A stretch of DNA of 64,000 bases from an uncultured Erythrobacter sp. GTDB lineage: Bacteria; Pseudomonadota; Alphaproteobacteria; Sphingomonadales; Sphingomonadaceae. Where the stretch lies: contig CANMSD010000001.1 of NCBI GenBank assembly GCA_947500645.1, forward strand, positions 372,001 through 436,000, given 5' to 3'. The position numbers and the translations under genes are program-made. Positions 47,435-58,057 of this stretch are shown here, piece by piece (positions within the stretch are counted from its first letter, which is position 1; each line of letters opens with the position of its first letter). The notes under the pieces are model-generated. The model saw nothing but the letters and a program-made list of their open reading frames with translations. It was not told the origin of the DNA and ran no database searches.

Positions 47435-48190
47435 ATGTTCCTCAAGGGTAAGCGCGCCCTCATTACCGGATCGACTTCAGGAATTGGACTGGCGGTTGCC
47501 CGCGCACTCCATGCCGAAGGGGCCGAAATTGTTCTCAATGGCTTTGGCGATGAGGCGGAGATAGCCGCCCTGCGCGAAGAAATGAGCGCGGACTACAGCG
47601 GCGCAAATTTGCTCGATTCGGCCGCGATTGAAGAGATGATGGCGCGGGCGGGCGCAATCGATATCCTCGTCAACAATGCGGGGATGCAGCATGTCTCGCC
47701 GGTAGAGGACTTCCCGACAGACAAATGGGATGCGGTGATTGGCCTTAATCTGACTGCGCCATTCCACACCACCCGGCTTGCTGTGCCGAATATGAAAGAA
47801 CGCGGTTGGGGCCGGATCATCAACACCGCCAGCGCGCATTCGCTCACCGCCTCGCCGTTCAAGAGCGCATACAACGCCAGCAAGCACGGCATTGCCGGTT
47901 TCACCAAGACAATCGCGCTGGAACTGGCGCAGACCGGTGTCACGGCGAACTGCATCAGCCCGGGCTATGTCTGGACACCGCTGATCGAGGGGCAGATCCC
48001 CGATACGATGAAGGCGCGCGGCCTTAGCCGGGACGAAGTCATAAACGACGTCCTGCTTGCCAAGCAGCCGACCAAGAAGTTCGTCCAGCCAAACGAGATC
48101 GGCGCGCTTGCCGTTTTTCTTTGCCGCGAAGAAGCGGGCAATGTAACTGGGGCGAACTGGAGCATCGATGGAGGCTGGACAGCCGAGTGA
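47435..48190 (+). CDS. bdhA: 3-hydroxybutyrate dehydrogenase
   Basis: A 251-residue SDR of the D-3-hydroxybutyrate dehydrogenase subfamily: TGSTSGIG, VNNAGMQHVSPVEDFP, the catalytic YNASKHGIAG and NCISPGYVWTPL, ending NWSIDGGW. It interconverts 3-hydroxybutyrate and acetoacetate, the step after PHB depolymerisation, linking it to the phaC-phaZ genes. Start ATG 47435 has AGGAG upstream. The stop overlaps the M28 peptidase start by four bases. Confidence 0.9.
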   Translation: MFLKGKRALITGSTSGIGLAVARALHAEGAEIVLNGFGDEAEIAALREEMSADYSGANLLDSAAIEEMMARAGAIDILVNNAGMQHVSPVEDFPTDKWDAVIGLNLTAPFHTTRLAVPNMKERGWGRIINTASAHSLTASPFKSAYNASKHGIAGFTKTIALELAQTGVTANCISPGYVWTPLIEGQIPDTMKARGLSRDEVINDVLLAKQPTKKFVQPNEIGALAVFLCREEAGNVTGANWSIDGGWTAE

Positions 48191-49698
48191 ACGAAACAGG
48201 GGCGCAAACAGGGGCCGGGCTTACAAAGCTCGCCAAATGGGGCGTGATTGTTGGCTTGGCGCTGGCAATCGGCGCCTGTGCCCGTGCGCCCGTGGCCAGC
48301 GTTCCCACAGCGGAGCGAGAACAAATCGCCGCCAGCCTGATGCGCGATATCAACGTCCTCGCCAGCGACGAGTTTGGCGGAAGACTGCCGGGCACCGAAG
48401 GCGAACAGCGCACAGTCAATTTCCTGATCGAGCGGCTGCAGGATGCGGGGCTCGAATCCGGCACCAACGATCCGGGTAATCCATGGCGCGCGCCCGTGCG
48501 GCTAGCGAGCTCCAAGCCAAGCTCAAGCAGTGTTAGCTTTCGCGTTGGCCGCCGCAATCGGGAGTTGAGCGAGGAAGGGGCCGTTGCTTTCACTTCGCGC
48601 CGCCTCACACTGGTCGAAAATGCCGACGTACTGTTCGTGGGTCGGCTCGCGAATACCGTCAGGGAAGAAGACATTGCTGGCAAGGTCGGCCTGATGCTCG
48701 GCGAGGCGGGGGTTAGCCCGGCGCGCCGCGACACCCTGTTCGAGAAAGGCGCAGCGGCGGTGATCACCGTCCTCGACGATGAGGGCGAGATTGCGAACCT
48801 GCGCAGCGCCAGAGATCGTGAGCGCTTCAGCCTCGCCAATGACGAAGAGACCGAGCTGACCGCTTTCGTGGCCGGCGAGGCTTTGGGTGACGTAATCGGC
48901 AAGAAACAGTGGGAGGAGCTGCTCAAGCAGTCTGAAGATGAGGGCTTTACCCCTGTTGCGCTCAGATCGGTTGCCACGATCAGGGCTCAGTCGGATCGCC
49001 GCGAGTTCACATCCTTCAATGTGATTGGCCGCCTGCCCGGACGGGTACCCGGATCGGGCGCAATCCTGATTATGGCGCACTGGGACCATTTGGGTGAATG
49101 CGGCACCCCGAATGATGCAGACCGCATCTGTAACGGTGCGATCGACAATGCCAGCGGCCTTGCGGTCATGATCGAGCTTGCGAAACGGTTGAAGCAGGAC
49201 GACCAGCTTGACCGCGACGTCTATTTCCTTGCCACAACGGCAGAGGAATCCGGCCTGTTGGGTGTTCGCGCCTTTACGCAAGCCCCCTCGATGCCGCTCG
49301 AAAGCATCGTCGCAGCATTCAATTTCGATACAGTTGCGCTGGCCCCGGCGGGTAGCCCGGTTGGCTATATTGGAGAGGGCCTGACCCAGCTTGACCCGGT
49401 TATTGTGGACGTCATGAGAGAGGCCAAGCGAAGCTTGGGTAATCAGGATATCGCCGAAAGCTTCATTCAGCGCCAGGATGCATGGGTATTGCTTCAGGAA
49501 GGAGTACCTGCGGTTGTACTATCCACCGCGTTCGGTTCGGAGATCACACTCAACTCCTACCTTGCGGACCATTATCACCAGGCATCCGACGATGTCGATG
49601 TGATCGAGCTGGGCGGGGCAATCGACGACCTGTTGCTGCACGAGGAACTGGTGAAGCGCTTGGCCGATACCGCGCGATACACCCCGTCTGTACCATAG
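48187..49698 (+). CDS. M28-family metallopeptidase, predicted lipoprotein
   Basis: About 503 residues. The N-terminus is a lipoprotein signal with lipobox AIGAC. The M28 zinc sites appear in AHWDHLGE, IDNASGLAVM, TTAEESGLLG, FNFDTVAL and YLADHYHQASDD. An inserted PA-like domain lies in the first half. It is an aminopeptidase acting outside the cytoplasm. GTG 48187 overlaps the dehydrogenase stop; an upstream in-frame ATG at 48121 lies inside that gene and is rejected. Confidence 0.85.
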   Translation: MNETGAQTGAGLTKLAKWGVIVGLALAIGACARAPVASVPTAEREQIAASLMRDINVLASDEFGGRLPGTEGEQRTVNFLIERLQDAGLESGTNDPGNPWRAPVRLASSKPSSSSVSFRVGRRNRELSEEGAVAFTSRRLTLVENADVLFVGRLANTVREEDIAGKVGLMLGEAGVSPARRDTLFEKGAAAVITVLDDEGEIANLRSARDRERFSLANDEETELTAFVAGEALGDVIGKKQWEELLKQSEDEGFTPVALRSVATIRAQSDRREFTSFNVIGRLPGRVPGSGAILIMAHWDHLGECGTPNDADRICNGAIDNASGLAVMIELAKRLKQDDQLDRDVYFLATTAEESGLLGVRAFTQAPSMPLESIVAAFNFDTVALAPAGSPVGYIGEGLTQLDPVIVDVMREAKRSLGNQDIAESFIQRQDAWVLLQEGVPAVVLSTAFGSEITLNSYLADHYHQASDDVDVIELGGAIDDLLLHEELVKRLADTARYTPSVP

Positions 49699-49795
49699 AG
49701 TTGCGGATAGCTGCGCGTGAGCAATCCCGCGCGCTCTAGCGGTTCTGGCAAAGTGCGGTTACATGGGCCGCCACGATTCTCCCCGCACTGAATAG

Positions 49796-51262
<1,467 letters not shown>

Positions 51263-51271
51263 GAACGGTTG

Positions 51272-51529
51272 ATGGAACTCTTTGCACCGGTAATGCTGTT
51301 CATTCTGGGTTGGCACCCGGATCGCGCGGGAGAACCAGATATACAGCGTCCCGAGATTCTGTTCGCTTCAGTCGAGGCGTGTGAAGAAGCGGGCGCAGAG
51401 ATGGCAGAGCGTATGACAGTGGCGGCAAGCGACAAGAGCGGTGCGCGGTACGAGCATCGATGTATCCTGGCGCCATCACCAGCAGAATACGAGGCGGCTT
51501 GGCGCGAACGCAATAAGCCTGCCGAATGA
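51272..51529 (+). CDS. Small conserved-looking protein of unknown function
   Basis: An 85-residue protein with a short hydrophobic start (FAPVMLFILGW), then a soluble part with Cys in VEACEEAG and YEHRCIL. It follows guaB by nine bases and overlaps the RsmB-like gene by four, so it is in an operon. No family recognised. AGGAACG precedes ATG 51272. Confidence 0.5.
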   Translation: MELFAPVMLFILGWHPDRAGEPDIQRPEILFASVEACEEAGAEMAERMTVAASDKSGARYEHRCILAPSPAEYEAAWRERNKPAE

Positions 51530-52704
51530 GGCCCGCGGCCCGTGTCCAGGCAGCCATCGAACTGCTCGATGCGATCATTCACGGTGCGCAAAGCAAAGGC
51601 GCGCCAGCTGATCGCCTAATCTCGGAATATTTCAAGGCACGCCGCTATGCCGGATCAAAGGATCGCCGGGCTGTGCGTGAACTCGTCTATCAGGCGATCC
51701 GTGCCTGCGGCCCCGTGCCCGAAAACGGCCGTGCTGCCGTGCTTGCTCTGGCGGAAAGCGAACCGAGCTTGCATGATCTTTTCGACGGGTCAGAGCATGG
51801 GCCGCGCCCAATTGCGCCGGCGGAAGCTCCGGCGAAGCTTGGCGTTGCACCGCAATGGCTGACCGAAGAGCTTGCCAAGTCCGGGATCAAGGATGAGGCA
51901 GCGGGGGCACTGCTTGGTCGTGCACCGCTAGACATTAGGGTGAATACACTCAAGGCGGACCGAGAGACGATCGAATTGCCAGAACAGGGCGAGCCTCTCG
52001 CATCTACCCAAGGGCTGCGTTTTCCGTTCGGCACGCATGTCGAGCAATGGGAAGCCTATCGCGACGGCTTGGTCGAAGTGCAAGACCTCGGCAGCCAACT
52101 TGTGTGCGAAGCTGTGACCGCCAAACCCGGCGATACGATCATCGACCTTTGCGCCGGGGCAGGGGGCAAGACGCTGGCGCTTGCGGCTCGGCTTGGCAAT
52201 GCCGTCACCATCATCGCCGCCGATACGGATAAGCGCCGCCTTGGCAATCTTGCACCGCGTGCTCGCAAGGCCGGGGCTGAGATCGATCACACCGTTTTGC
52301 TCGATCCGGGCAAAGAGCTGGAAGCGCTGGAGCAATGGGCGGGTAAAGCCGATCATGTTCTGGTCGATGCACCCTGCTCGGGCACAGGCACATGGCGGCG
52401 CAATCCCGAAAGCCGCTGGCGGATCGATCCGAAAGAGCTTTCTCGGCTGAATGCGTTGCAAGATCATGTGCTTGATATCGGGGCGAAACTGGTGCGTCCG
52501 GGCGGCATGCTCACCTTCGTGACATGCTCTGTGCTGGATGCTGAAGGGCCAGACCGGGTTAACGCATTCATTGATCGGCACGAGGGCTGGGAGGCGGCGC
52601 AAGTCGAGCTTCCGTTGGGCGCGCCGCGCGGTAAGGGGCTACGCCTCGATCCGTTTCATCACAGCACGGACGGATTTTTTGTCGCCAACCTGCATTCTGC
52701 GTGA
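51526..52704 (+). CDS. RsmB/NOP-family RNA cytosine methyltransferase
   Basis: A 392-residue protein. A NusB-like N-terminal helical domain (RAVRELVYQAIRACGPVP) precedes a Rossmann methyltransferase with DLCAGAGGKTLALAARLG, VDAPCSGTGTWRRNPE and VTCSVLDAEG; the two motif cysteines act in m5C formation. RsmB methylates 16S rRNA C967 in E. coli; target here inferred. Confidence 0.88.
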   Translation: MRPAARVQAAIELLDAIIHGAQSKGAPADRLISEYFKARRYAGSKDRRAVRELVYQAIRACGPVPENGRAAVLALAESEPSLHDLFDGSEHGPRPIAPAEAPAKLGVAPQWLTEELAKSGIKDEAAGALLGRAPLDIRVNTLKADRETIELPEQGEPLASTQGLRFPFGTHVEQWEAYRDGLVEVQDLGSQLVCEAVTAKPGDTIIDLCAGAGGKTLALAARLGNAVTIIAADTDKRRLGNLAPRARKAGAEIDHTVLLDPGKELEALEQWAGKADHVLVDAPCSGTGTWRRNPESRWRIDPKELSRLNALQDHVLDIGAKLVRPGGMLTFVTCSVLDAEGPDRVNAFIDRHEGWEAAQVELPLGAPRGKGLRLDPFHHSTDGFFVANLHSA

Positions 52705-52766
52705 TAGCTCTTTCCGCTATGGCAACGCCAATATCTCTCAGCGCCGCTGAATTTAAGGAGACGCTC

Positions 52767-53264
52767 ATGCGCTTTGCGCCCGCCGCCGCTGCTCTATCAC
52801 TGGTTTTTGCCGTCACGGCGAGTGTAACGGGTGCTCAGGACCGAACTCCTGATCCTCGCGCCGCCGCTCTGGTGGTGCAAGGCGAGGCGTCGCTTAATGC
52901 CGGGGAACCGCAGGCAGCGATCGATGCCTATGAGGCCGCCTTGGCAGTCGATCCGGGCTATACCGGAATTTTCCTGAAGCTGGCTGAGGTCGCCCGCTAC
53001 GAAGGGCTGCAGGGCAAGGCGATCCGCTATTATCGTGAGGCGCTGGTCCGCGATCCCGGCAATTTTGCCGCGATTTCGGGTGAGGGTGCCGCTCTGGTAG
53101 AGAAAGGCGCGCTTGAGAGAGCGAAGCGTAATCTCGCGCAGCTGCGCAGCCTGTGCGGCAGCAATTGCCCCGAAACGCAGGCTCTTCAATCGACGATTGC
53201 GGCAGGCCCACCGGCACGTCTGGCGGTAGAGACCGATGCACCCGAGAGTGTGGCTCAGAACTGA
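52767..53264 (+). CDS. Secreted TPR protein
   Basis: A 165-residue protein with a signal peptide (FAPAAAALSLVFAVTASVTGAQ) and about two tetratricopeptide repeats (AALVVQGEASLNAGEPQAAI and GKAIRYYREALVRDPGNF). A possible disulfide lies in LCGSNC. Likely a periplasmic binding scaffold. AAGGAG precedes ATG 52767. Confidence 0.7.
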   Translation: MRFAPAAAALSLVFAVTASVTGAQDRTPDPRAAALVVQGEASLNAGEPQAAIDAYEAALAVDPGYTGIFLKLAEVARYEGLQGKAIRYYREALVRDPGNFAAISGEGAALVEKGALERAKRNLAQLRSLCGSNCPETQALQSTIAAGPPARLAVETDAPESVAQN

Positions 53265-53294
53265 CGCGATCACATAGCTGGAGGCGTGCACGCA

Positions 53295-53969
53295 ATGCTC
53301 ACACTTCATCACCTCGAATACTCACAGAGTTTTCGCATATTATGGCTGCTCGAAGAGCTCGGCGCGGAATACGAACTCAAATCGTATAATCGCGACCCTG
53401 AGAGCAATCTTGCACCCGATGACTACAAGGCGTTGTCACCGCTTGGCACCGCCCCGGTGATCACCGATGGCGATTTGGTCCTGGCCGAGAGCAACGCGAT
53501 CATCGACTACATCCTTGATAGCCGTCCGGAGAGCACGCTGCGACCGTTGGCAGGCAATCCCGATCGCGCGCGGCACCTGTTCTGGTTTCACGCGGCACAA
53601 GGTTCGTTGATGTCAACGCAGACCGTTGCGATGATCCTGTCGCTGCTGGAGGCCCGCTCGCCGGGACCGATCAGCTGGTTGCTCAAGAAGGTGTTCGATC
53701 AGGTAAGGAACATGTTCCTGAACCCGCGGCTTTCCGCGCTGTTCGACCTGATGGAAAAGGATCTCGGGAATGCGCCATTCTTTGGCGGACAGGCGCTTAC
53801 CGGGGCGGATATCACCTTGAGTTATCCGATGTTTGCCGCACGCGATAAAGGCGTGTTTTCAGATAAATATCCGAACATCATGGCATGGTTTGAGCGAGTT
53901 GAGGAGTTGCCCAGCTTTGTTTCGGCGCGCAAGCTGGACGACCGCCCGCATATCACGTTCCGGTTCTGA
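53295..53969 (+). CDS. Glutathione S-transferase
   Basis: A 224-residue GST. The N-terminal half has SQSFRILWLLEELGAEYEL (helix 1), LSPLGTAPVITDGDLVLAES (cis-Pro loop) and SNAIIDYILD; the helical C-terminal half includes ALTGADITLSYPMFA. Family role: glutathione conjugation or peroxide handling; substrate unknown. GGAGG lies ten bases before ATG 53295; the in-frame GTG at 53286 is too close to it. Confidence 0.85.
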   Translation: MLTLHHLEYSQSFRILWLLEELGAEYELKSYNRDPESNLAPDDYKALSPLGTAPVITDGDLVLAESNAIIDYILDSRPESTLRPLAGNPDRARHLFWFHAAQGSLMSTQTVAMILSLLEARSPGPISWLLKKVFDQVRNMFLNPRLSALFDLMEKDLGNAPFFGGQALTGADITLSYPMFAARDKGVFSDKYPNIMAWFERVEELPSFVSARKLDDRPHITFRF

Positions 53970-53985
53970 ATAACGGCCCTGAGAT

Positions 53986-54468
53986 CTAGATCAGGCTCAC
54001 AAACTCATCGACCAAAGCGGTGTAAACGTCGCGTTTGAACGGAACGATGAGTTCGGGCAATCGCATGGGTTCGACCCATCGGTAACTTTCGAATTCCGCC
54101 GGGTGATGCGCGTTCAGGTTGATATCGCTGTCACTTCCCAGAAAGCGTCCAAGGAACCAATGCTGCTCCTGCCCGCGATATTTGCCCTTCCACACCTTGC
54201 CAAGCAATTCGGGTGGTAAGTCGTAGAAATGGGTCTTGGCCGATCGCGCGATGACTTCCACCAAATGCGCTCCGACGCCGGTTTCCTCCTCCAGCTCGCG
54301 TAAGGCCGCCTGTTCCTCGTCCTCGCCCTTGTCGATTCCGCCTTGCGGCATTTGCCACGCGCCGGAGAATTGCGAGCCACGCCGATCGATCCGCTGGCCC
54401 ACGAAGACGTGGCCCTGTGCGTTCGCCAACATAAAGCCAGCACAGGGGCGATAGGGCAGATCGCTCAC
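53986..54468 (-). CDS. rppH: RNA pyrophosphohydrolase (Nudix)
   Basis: A 160-residue Nudix hydrolase that removes pyrophosphate from mRNA 5' ends, starting decay. The N-terminus [23 protein letters not shown], the Nudix box [20 protein letters not shown], and [16 protein letters not shown] match RppH/IalA. Its start overlaps the alpha/beta hydrolase stop by four bases. Confidence 0.92.
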   Translation of the reverse strand: MSDLPYRPCAGFMLANAQGHVFVGQRIDRRGSQFSGAWQMPQGGIDKGEDEEQAALRELEEETGVGAHLVEVIARSAKTHFYDLPPELLGKVWKGKYRGQEQHWFLGRFLGSDSDINLNAHHPAEFESYRWVEPMRLPELIVPFKRDVYTALVDEFVSLI

Positions 54469-55415
54469 GCAGCATCTCCAAGCATAAATTTCATCGCGGC
54501 AATCATACGCTCCAGATCGGCCTGAGCGCTCGGCACTGCCTGGCGCAGATTGGTGAAGGAATGTGTGACGCCCTTCATTTCGAGAAAGATGAAGTCAGCG
54601 CCGGCATCTGCGAGCGCCTTGGCATAGTCGCGCCCTGAATCGCGGATCGGATCGAGGCTGGCGGTGACCAAGACAGTCGGCGGAGCGCCGGAGTGGTCGC
54701 CTAGTATCGGCATGGCCCGTGAATCATTGCGATCGGGTTTGTACTGTGCGTCGAAGAACTCGACCGCCGCCTTGGTCAGCACAAACCCGTCCGCGAATTG
54801 GTCGAGACTGGCCGAGCCCATCGCGTCGCTTGCGAGCGGGAAGATCGGCACTTGCAACACTACAGGCACGTCCGCCGGTATGGCAGCCAATTGCTGGCCG
54901 ACCACTATGCTCGCATTGCCGCCCGCGCTGTCGCCAATGGTGATTAGCCCGGTCGCTTTACGACCAAGTTCGGCCGGGTTTGATGCGATCCAGCGCGTGG
55001 CCGCTTCGCAATCCTCAATCGCTGCGGGGAAGGGGTGTTCGGGCGCCCGGCGATAATCCACCGCCACCACTGGCAGGTCCATCAACGCCGCGATTTCGGT
55101 GCAAAGGTTGTGATGGGTTTCGAGATCGCCGATCACATATCCGCCGCCGTGATAGAAGGCGATGACCGGGCCGGGTTCGCGGGTTTCGCGCGGATCGTAG
55201 AGGCGCAGCGGAATATCGCCATCAGGACCAGCGCAGGTCAGGTCGCGGATCACGGCCAACTCGCGAGCGGGCCTATCCGCCATGGTGTGCAATGCGAGAT
55301 AGCTGGCGCGCGCCTCCTCCAGAGTCATCTCGGCAATTGCGGGACCATCCATGGCGGCCAAGGCGTCGAGGAACGCTTTCATGTCCGGACGGATGAAGGG
55401 TTCGCTTTGGCTCAT
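54465..55415 (-). CDS. Alpha/beta hydrolase, hormone-sensitive-lipase family
   Basis: A 316-residue esterase with the HSL oxyanion motif [10 protein letters not shown] and nucleophile GDSAGGN; Asp in DPIRDSG and His in GVTHSFTN complete the triad. Hydrolyses short acyl esters; natural substrate unknown. It overlaps rppH. Confidence 0.88.
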   Translation of the reverse strand: MSQSEPFIRPDMKAFLDALAAMDGPAIAEMTLEEARASYLALHTMADRPARELAVIRDLTCAGPDGDIPLRLYDPRETREPGPVIAFYHGGGYVIGDLETHHNLCTEIAALMDLPVVAVDYRRAPEHPFPAAIEDCEAATRWIASNPAELGRKATGLITIGDSAGGNASIVVGQQLAAIPADVPVVLQVPIFPLASDAMGSASLDQFADGFVLTKAAVEFFDAQYKPDRNDSRAMPILGDHSGAPPTVLVTASLDPIRDSGRDYAKALADAGADFIFLEMKGVTHSFTNLRQAVPSAQADLERMIAAMKFMLGDAA

Positions 55416-55510
55416 TCAGTGCGTCTCCAGAACAGGTTCGCTCAACCGTTAGTCAGGTCCGCGCAGCATTTCCACTTGGTTTGCGCGAAAGGCATGGCTA
55501 CGCCGCGCGG

Positions 55511-56485
55511 ATGGACAATCTGACGCACAGCCTGGTCGGCGCATTGCTGGGGCAGGCGGGCCTCAAGAAGAAGACCGGGCTGGCGATGCCAGCATTGATA
55601 ATCGGAGCAAATTTGCCCGATGTCGATGCGGCGTGCTTCTTCTGGCTTGAGGGGCAGGAGCATCTCGGTTTTCGGCGCGGGATCACGCATGGGCCGCCCG
55701 CCATGGTGCTATTGCCGCTGATATTGGCTGTGCTGCTGTGGGGCTTTGACCGCTGGCAGGAGAAGCGCGGAAAACGGCCCGAGGGACGCCGCCCGGTAAG
55801 CTTCAAATGGCTCTTCCTGCTCAGCTTTATCGGATGCCTTACCCACCCGGCGCTCGACTGGCTGAATGTCTATGGCATTCGCCTGTTGGAGCCGTTTTCC
55901 TCGCAATGGTTCTATGGCGACACACTGTTCATCATCGATGTGTGGCTTTGGGCGCTGATGGGCTTTGCAACGTGGTTCTCACTGAGGCGCGAGAAGCGTG
56001 ACGGCGAGTGGATGAGGCCCGCGCGCGTCGCGATTGCGGTTTCGTTGGCGTATATTGCGATGAATGGGGCGATTACCTCCGGGCGTGAGGCGCGTGACAG
56101 CGATGTGGTGTTCCCGGGCCGCGTGGTCATAGCCAGTCCAGTCCCTCTCTGGTTTTGGCAACGTGAAATGATAATCGGGGGCAACGGTGAATATGGCATT
56201 ATCGATCATGCTATCGAGAGCCAAGATCTCAATAGCACCACGCGCAAAAATGATGCGAAATTCATCGAACTAGTAGGAGAATGCGCGCTGGCTCCCGCAA
56301 TAGCTTCGGCGGAAGAAAATTCCGAACTTGAAGCCTTTCTCTTCTGGTCACGCGCGCCCTTCGCAAAGCGCGCGGAGGATGGCTCTGTGGTGTTACACGA
56401 CGCGCGATTCTATGATCCACGAGCAAGAGATCGCTTCTCAGTCGCGTTGCCTGATGTGGCATGTCAGGAACTTCCCTCGCAATAG
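55511..56485 (+). CDS. Metal-dependent membrane hydrolase, YdjM family
   Basis: A 324-residue membrane protein starting MDNLTHSLVGALLGQAGLKK, with LIIGANLPDVDAACFFWLEG, a conserved H in LGFRRGITHG, and CLTHPALDWLNVYG. This is the YdjM / LexA-regulated inner membrane hydrolase family; function unknown. Start ATG 55511 fits the family N-terminus better than the in-frame start at 55481. Confidence 0.82.
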   Translation: MDNLTHSLVGALLGQAGLKKKTGLAMPALIIGANLPDVDAACFFWLEGQEHLGFRRGITHGPPAMVLLPLILAVLLWGFDRWQEKRGKRPEGRRPVSFKWLFLLSFIGCLTHPALDWLNVYGIRLLEPFSSQWFYGDTLFIIDVWLWALMGFATWFSLRREKRDGEWMRPARVAIAVSLAYIAMNGAITSGREARDSDVVFPGRVVIASPVPLWFWQREMIIGGNGEYGIIDHAIESQDLNSTTRKNDAKFIELVGECALAPAIASAEENSELEAFLFWSRAPFAKRAEDGSVVLHDARFYDPRARDRFSVALPDVACQELPSQ

Positions 56486-56505
56486 CCTCGTTGCCACCAA
56501 GAGAA

Positions 56506-56576
56506 CCGTTCGTCCTGAGCTTGTTGAAGGTCGTGCGTGCATAAGGCACGTGGTTCGACAAGCTCACCACGAACGG
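56506..56576. repeat. Dispersed palindromic repeat (copy 2), upstream of the photolyase gene
   Basis: CCGTTCGT (56506-56513) pairs with ACGAACGG (56569-56576); inside, the related cores CCTGAGCTTGTTGAAGG and the inverted TTCGACAAGCTCAC continue the stem. Same family as copy 1 at 40911-40948. The right end is followed by GGG at 56576-56578, the only ribosome-binding-like sequence before the photolyase ATG. Confidence 0.75.
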
Positions 56577-56584
56577 GGATTTCT

Positions 56585-57976
56585 ATGTCAAAGGTTCAAC
56601 TGGTCTGGCTGCGGCGCGATCTGCGCATGGCCGACAATCCCGCGCTATTCGCCGCCGCTCAATCCGGCCCAGTGATCCCCGTCTACGTGCTCGATGACGA
56701 ATGTGCGAAAGACCATGCCTATGGCGGTGCATCGCGCTGGTGGTTGCATCACTCGCTTGAGAGCTTCTCCAAATCTCTCGGCAAACACAATGCGCGGCTG
56801 ATCCTGCGGCGCGGCGATGCGGTGGAAGAACTCACCAAGCTTGCCGAGGAAACCGGCGCGGAGGCGGTTCATGCTAATCGCCATTACGAACCGTGGTGGC
56901 GCAAGGTGCAGGGTGAGTTGTCGGACAAGCTCAACCTGCAGCTGTATGATGGTAACTACCTGCTGCCTCCGGGCGCGGTAACGACCGGCTCGGGCTCGCC
57001 GTACAAAATCTACACGCCCTTTTCTAAGGCAGTTCTGGCCGAGTTCCCGCCGCGCGACGAACTGCCCGCGCCAGACACGCTGTCCTCGCCGGACAAATGG
57101 CCAGACAGCGACAGTCTTGACGACTGGAACCTCCTTCCGACCAATCCCGATTGGTCCAGCGGCATAGTCGATTTCTGGAAGGTCGGCGAAGAGGCCGCGC
57201 ACGAAAGGCTCAGCGAGTGGGACGATCCCGTGATCGACTATGACGACGCGCGCAACCTGCCCTCCGTGGACGGTACATCGCGCCTGTCACCGCACCTACA
57301 CTTTGGCGAGATCACCCCGGTGCAGATCTGGCATGCCTTGAAGGATAAACGCAGCGATGGTTGGAAAACCTACGAGAAGGAGCTGATCTGGCGCGATTAC
57401 GCGCAGAATGTGATCTGCCAGATGCCGGGCTACGCCAAGGAATCCTATCGCGATCAGTTCAAAGACCTGAAATGGCGTGATCCGGAAAATGACGATGATG
57501 CGGCGAGTGATTTCAAGGCGTGGCAGCAGGGCCAGACCGGATACCCCATTGTCGATGCCGGTATGCGACAGCTTTGGAAGACAGGCTGGATGCACAACCG
57601 GGTGCGGATGATCACCGCCAGCTTCCTGATCAAGCACCTGCTGATCAACTGGACCAAGGGAGAGGAATGGTTTTGGGACACGCTGGTCGATGCCGATTAC
57701 GCCTCGAACGCGACCAACTGGCAGTGGACCGCTGGAACGGGCGTCGATTCGAATATGTTTCCGCGGATCATGGCGCCGCTCTCGCAGTCCGAGAAATTCA
57801 ATGCGGCGGACTATATCCGTGAATATGTCCCTGAGCTGGCAGACTTGGACGAGCCATACATTCACGACCCTGAAGAGCATGGTTGCAAACCCGATGACTA
57901 CCCATCGAAGATTATCGGCCATCGCGAAGCCCGCGAACGCGCTCTCGATGCGTATCAATCGATGAAGGGCGAATGA
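56585..57976 (+). CDS. phrB: Deoxyribodipyrimidine photolyase
   Basis: A 463-residue flavoprotein that reverses UV pyrimidine dimers with blue light. The start VQLVWLRRDLRMADNPALFA is typical; the FAD domain has LSPHLHFGEITP, EFYRDYAQ-like ELIWRDYAQN, VDAGMRQLWKTGWMHNRVRM, and NATNWQWTAGTGVD. Start ATG 56585 excludes upstream codons that fall in the repeat. Confidence 0.95.
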   Translation: MSKVQLVWLRRDLRMADNPALFAAAQSGPVIPVYVLDDECAKDHAYGGASRWWLHHSLESFSKSLGKHNARLILRRGDAVEELTKLAEETGAEAVHANRHYEPWWRKVQGELSDKLNLQLYDGNYLLPPGAVTTGSGSPYKIYTPFSKAVLAEFPPRDELPAPDTLSSPDKWPDSDSLDDWNLLPTNPDWSSGIVDFWKVGEEAAHERLSEWDDPVIDYDDARNLPSVDGTSRLSPHLHFGEITPVQIWHALKDKRSDGWKTYEKELIWRDYAQNVICQMPGYAKESYRDQFKDLKWRDPENDDDAASDFKAWQQGQTGYPIVDAGMRQLWKTGWMHNRVRMITASFLIKHLLINWTKGEEWFWDTLVDADYASNATNWQWTAGTGVDSNMFPRIMAPLSQSEKFNAADYIREYVPELADLDEPYIHDPEEHGCKPDDYPSKIIGHREARERALDAYQSMKGE

Positions 57977-58057
57977 TCGTCGCCCAATAGGTCGCACCGG
58001 CTTGTCCTATCACGGTATCTACGCCTAGGGTTGCAATCAGAAACTATTTGGGGCGAG

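Noticed and set aside
53975..53996. Palindrome CCTGA/TCAGG between GST and rppH as terminator
   Set aside because: Only a 5-bp stem, no T-tract, and it overlaps the rppH stop.
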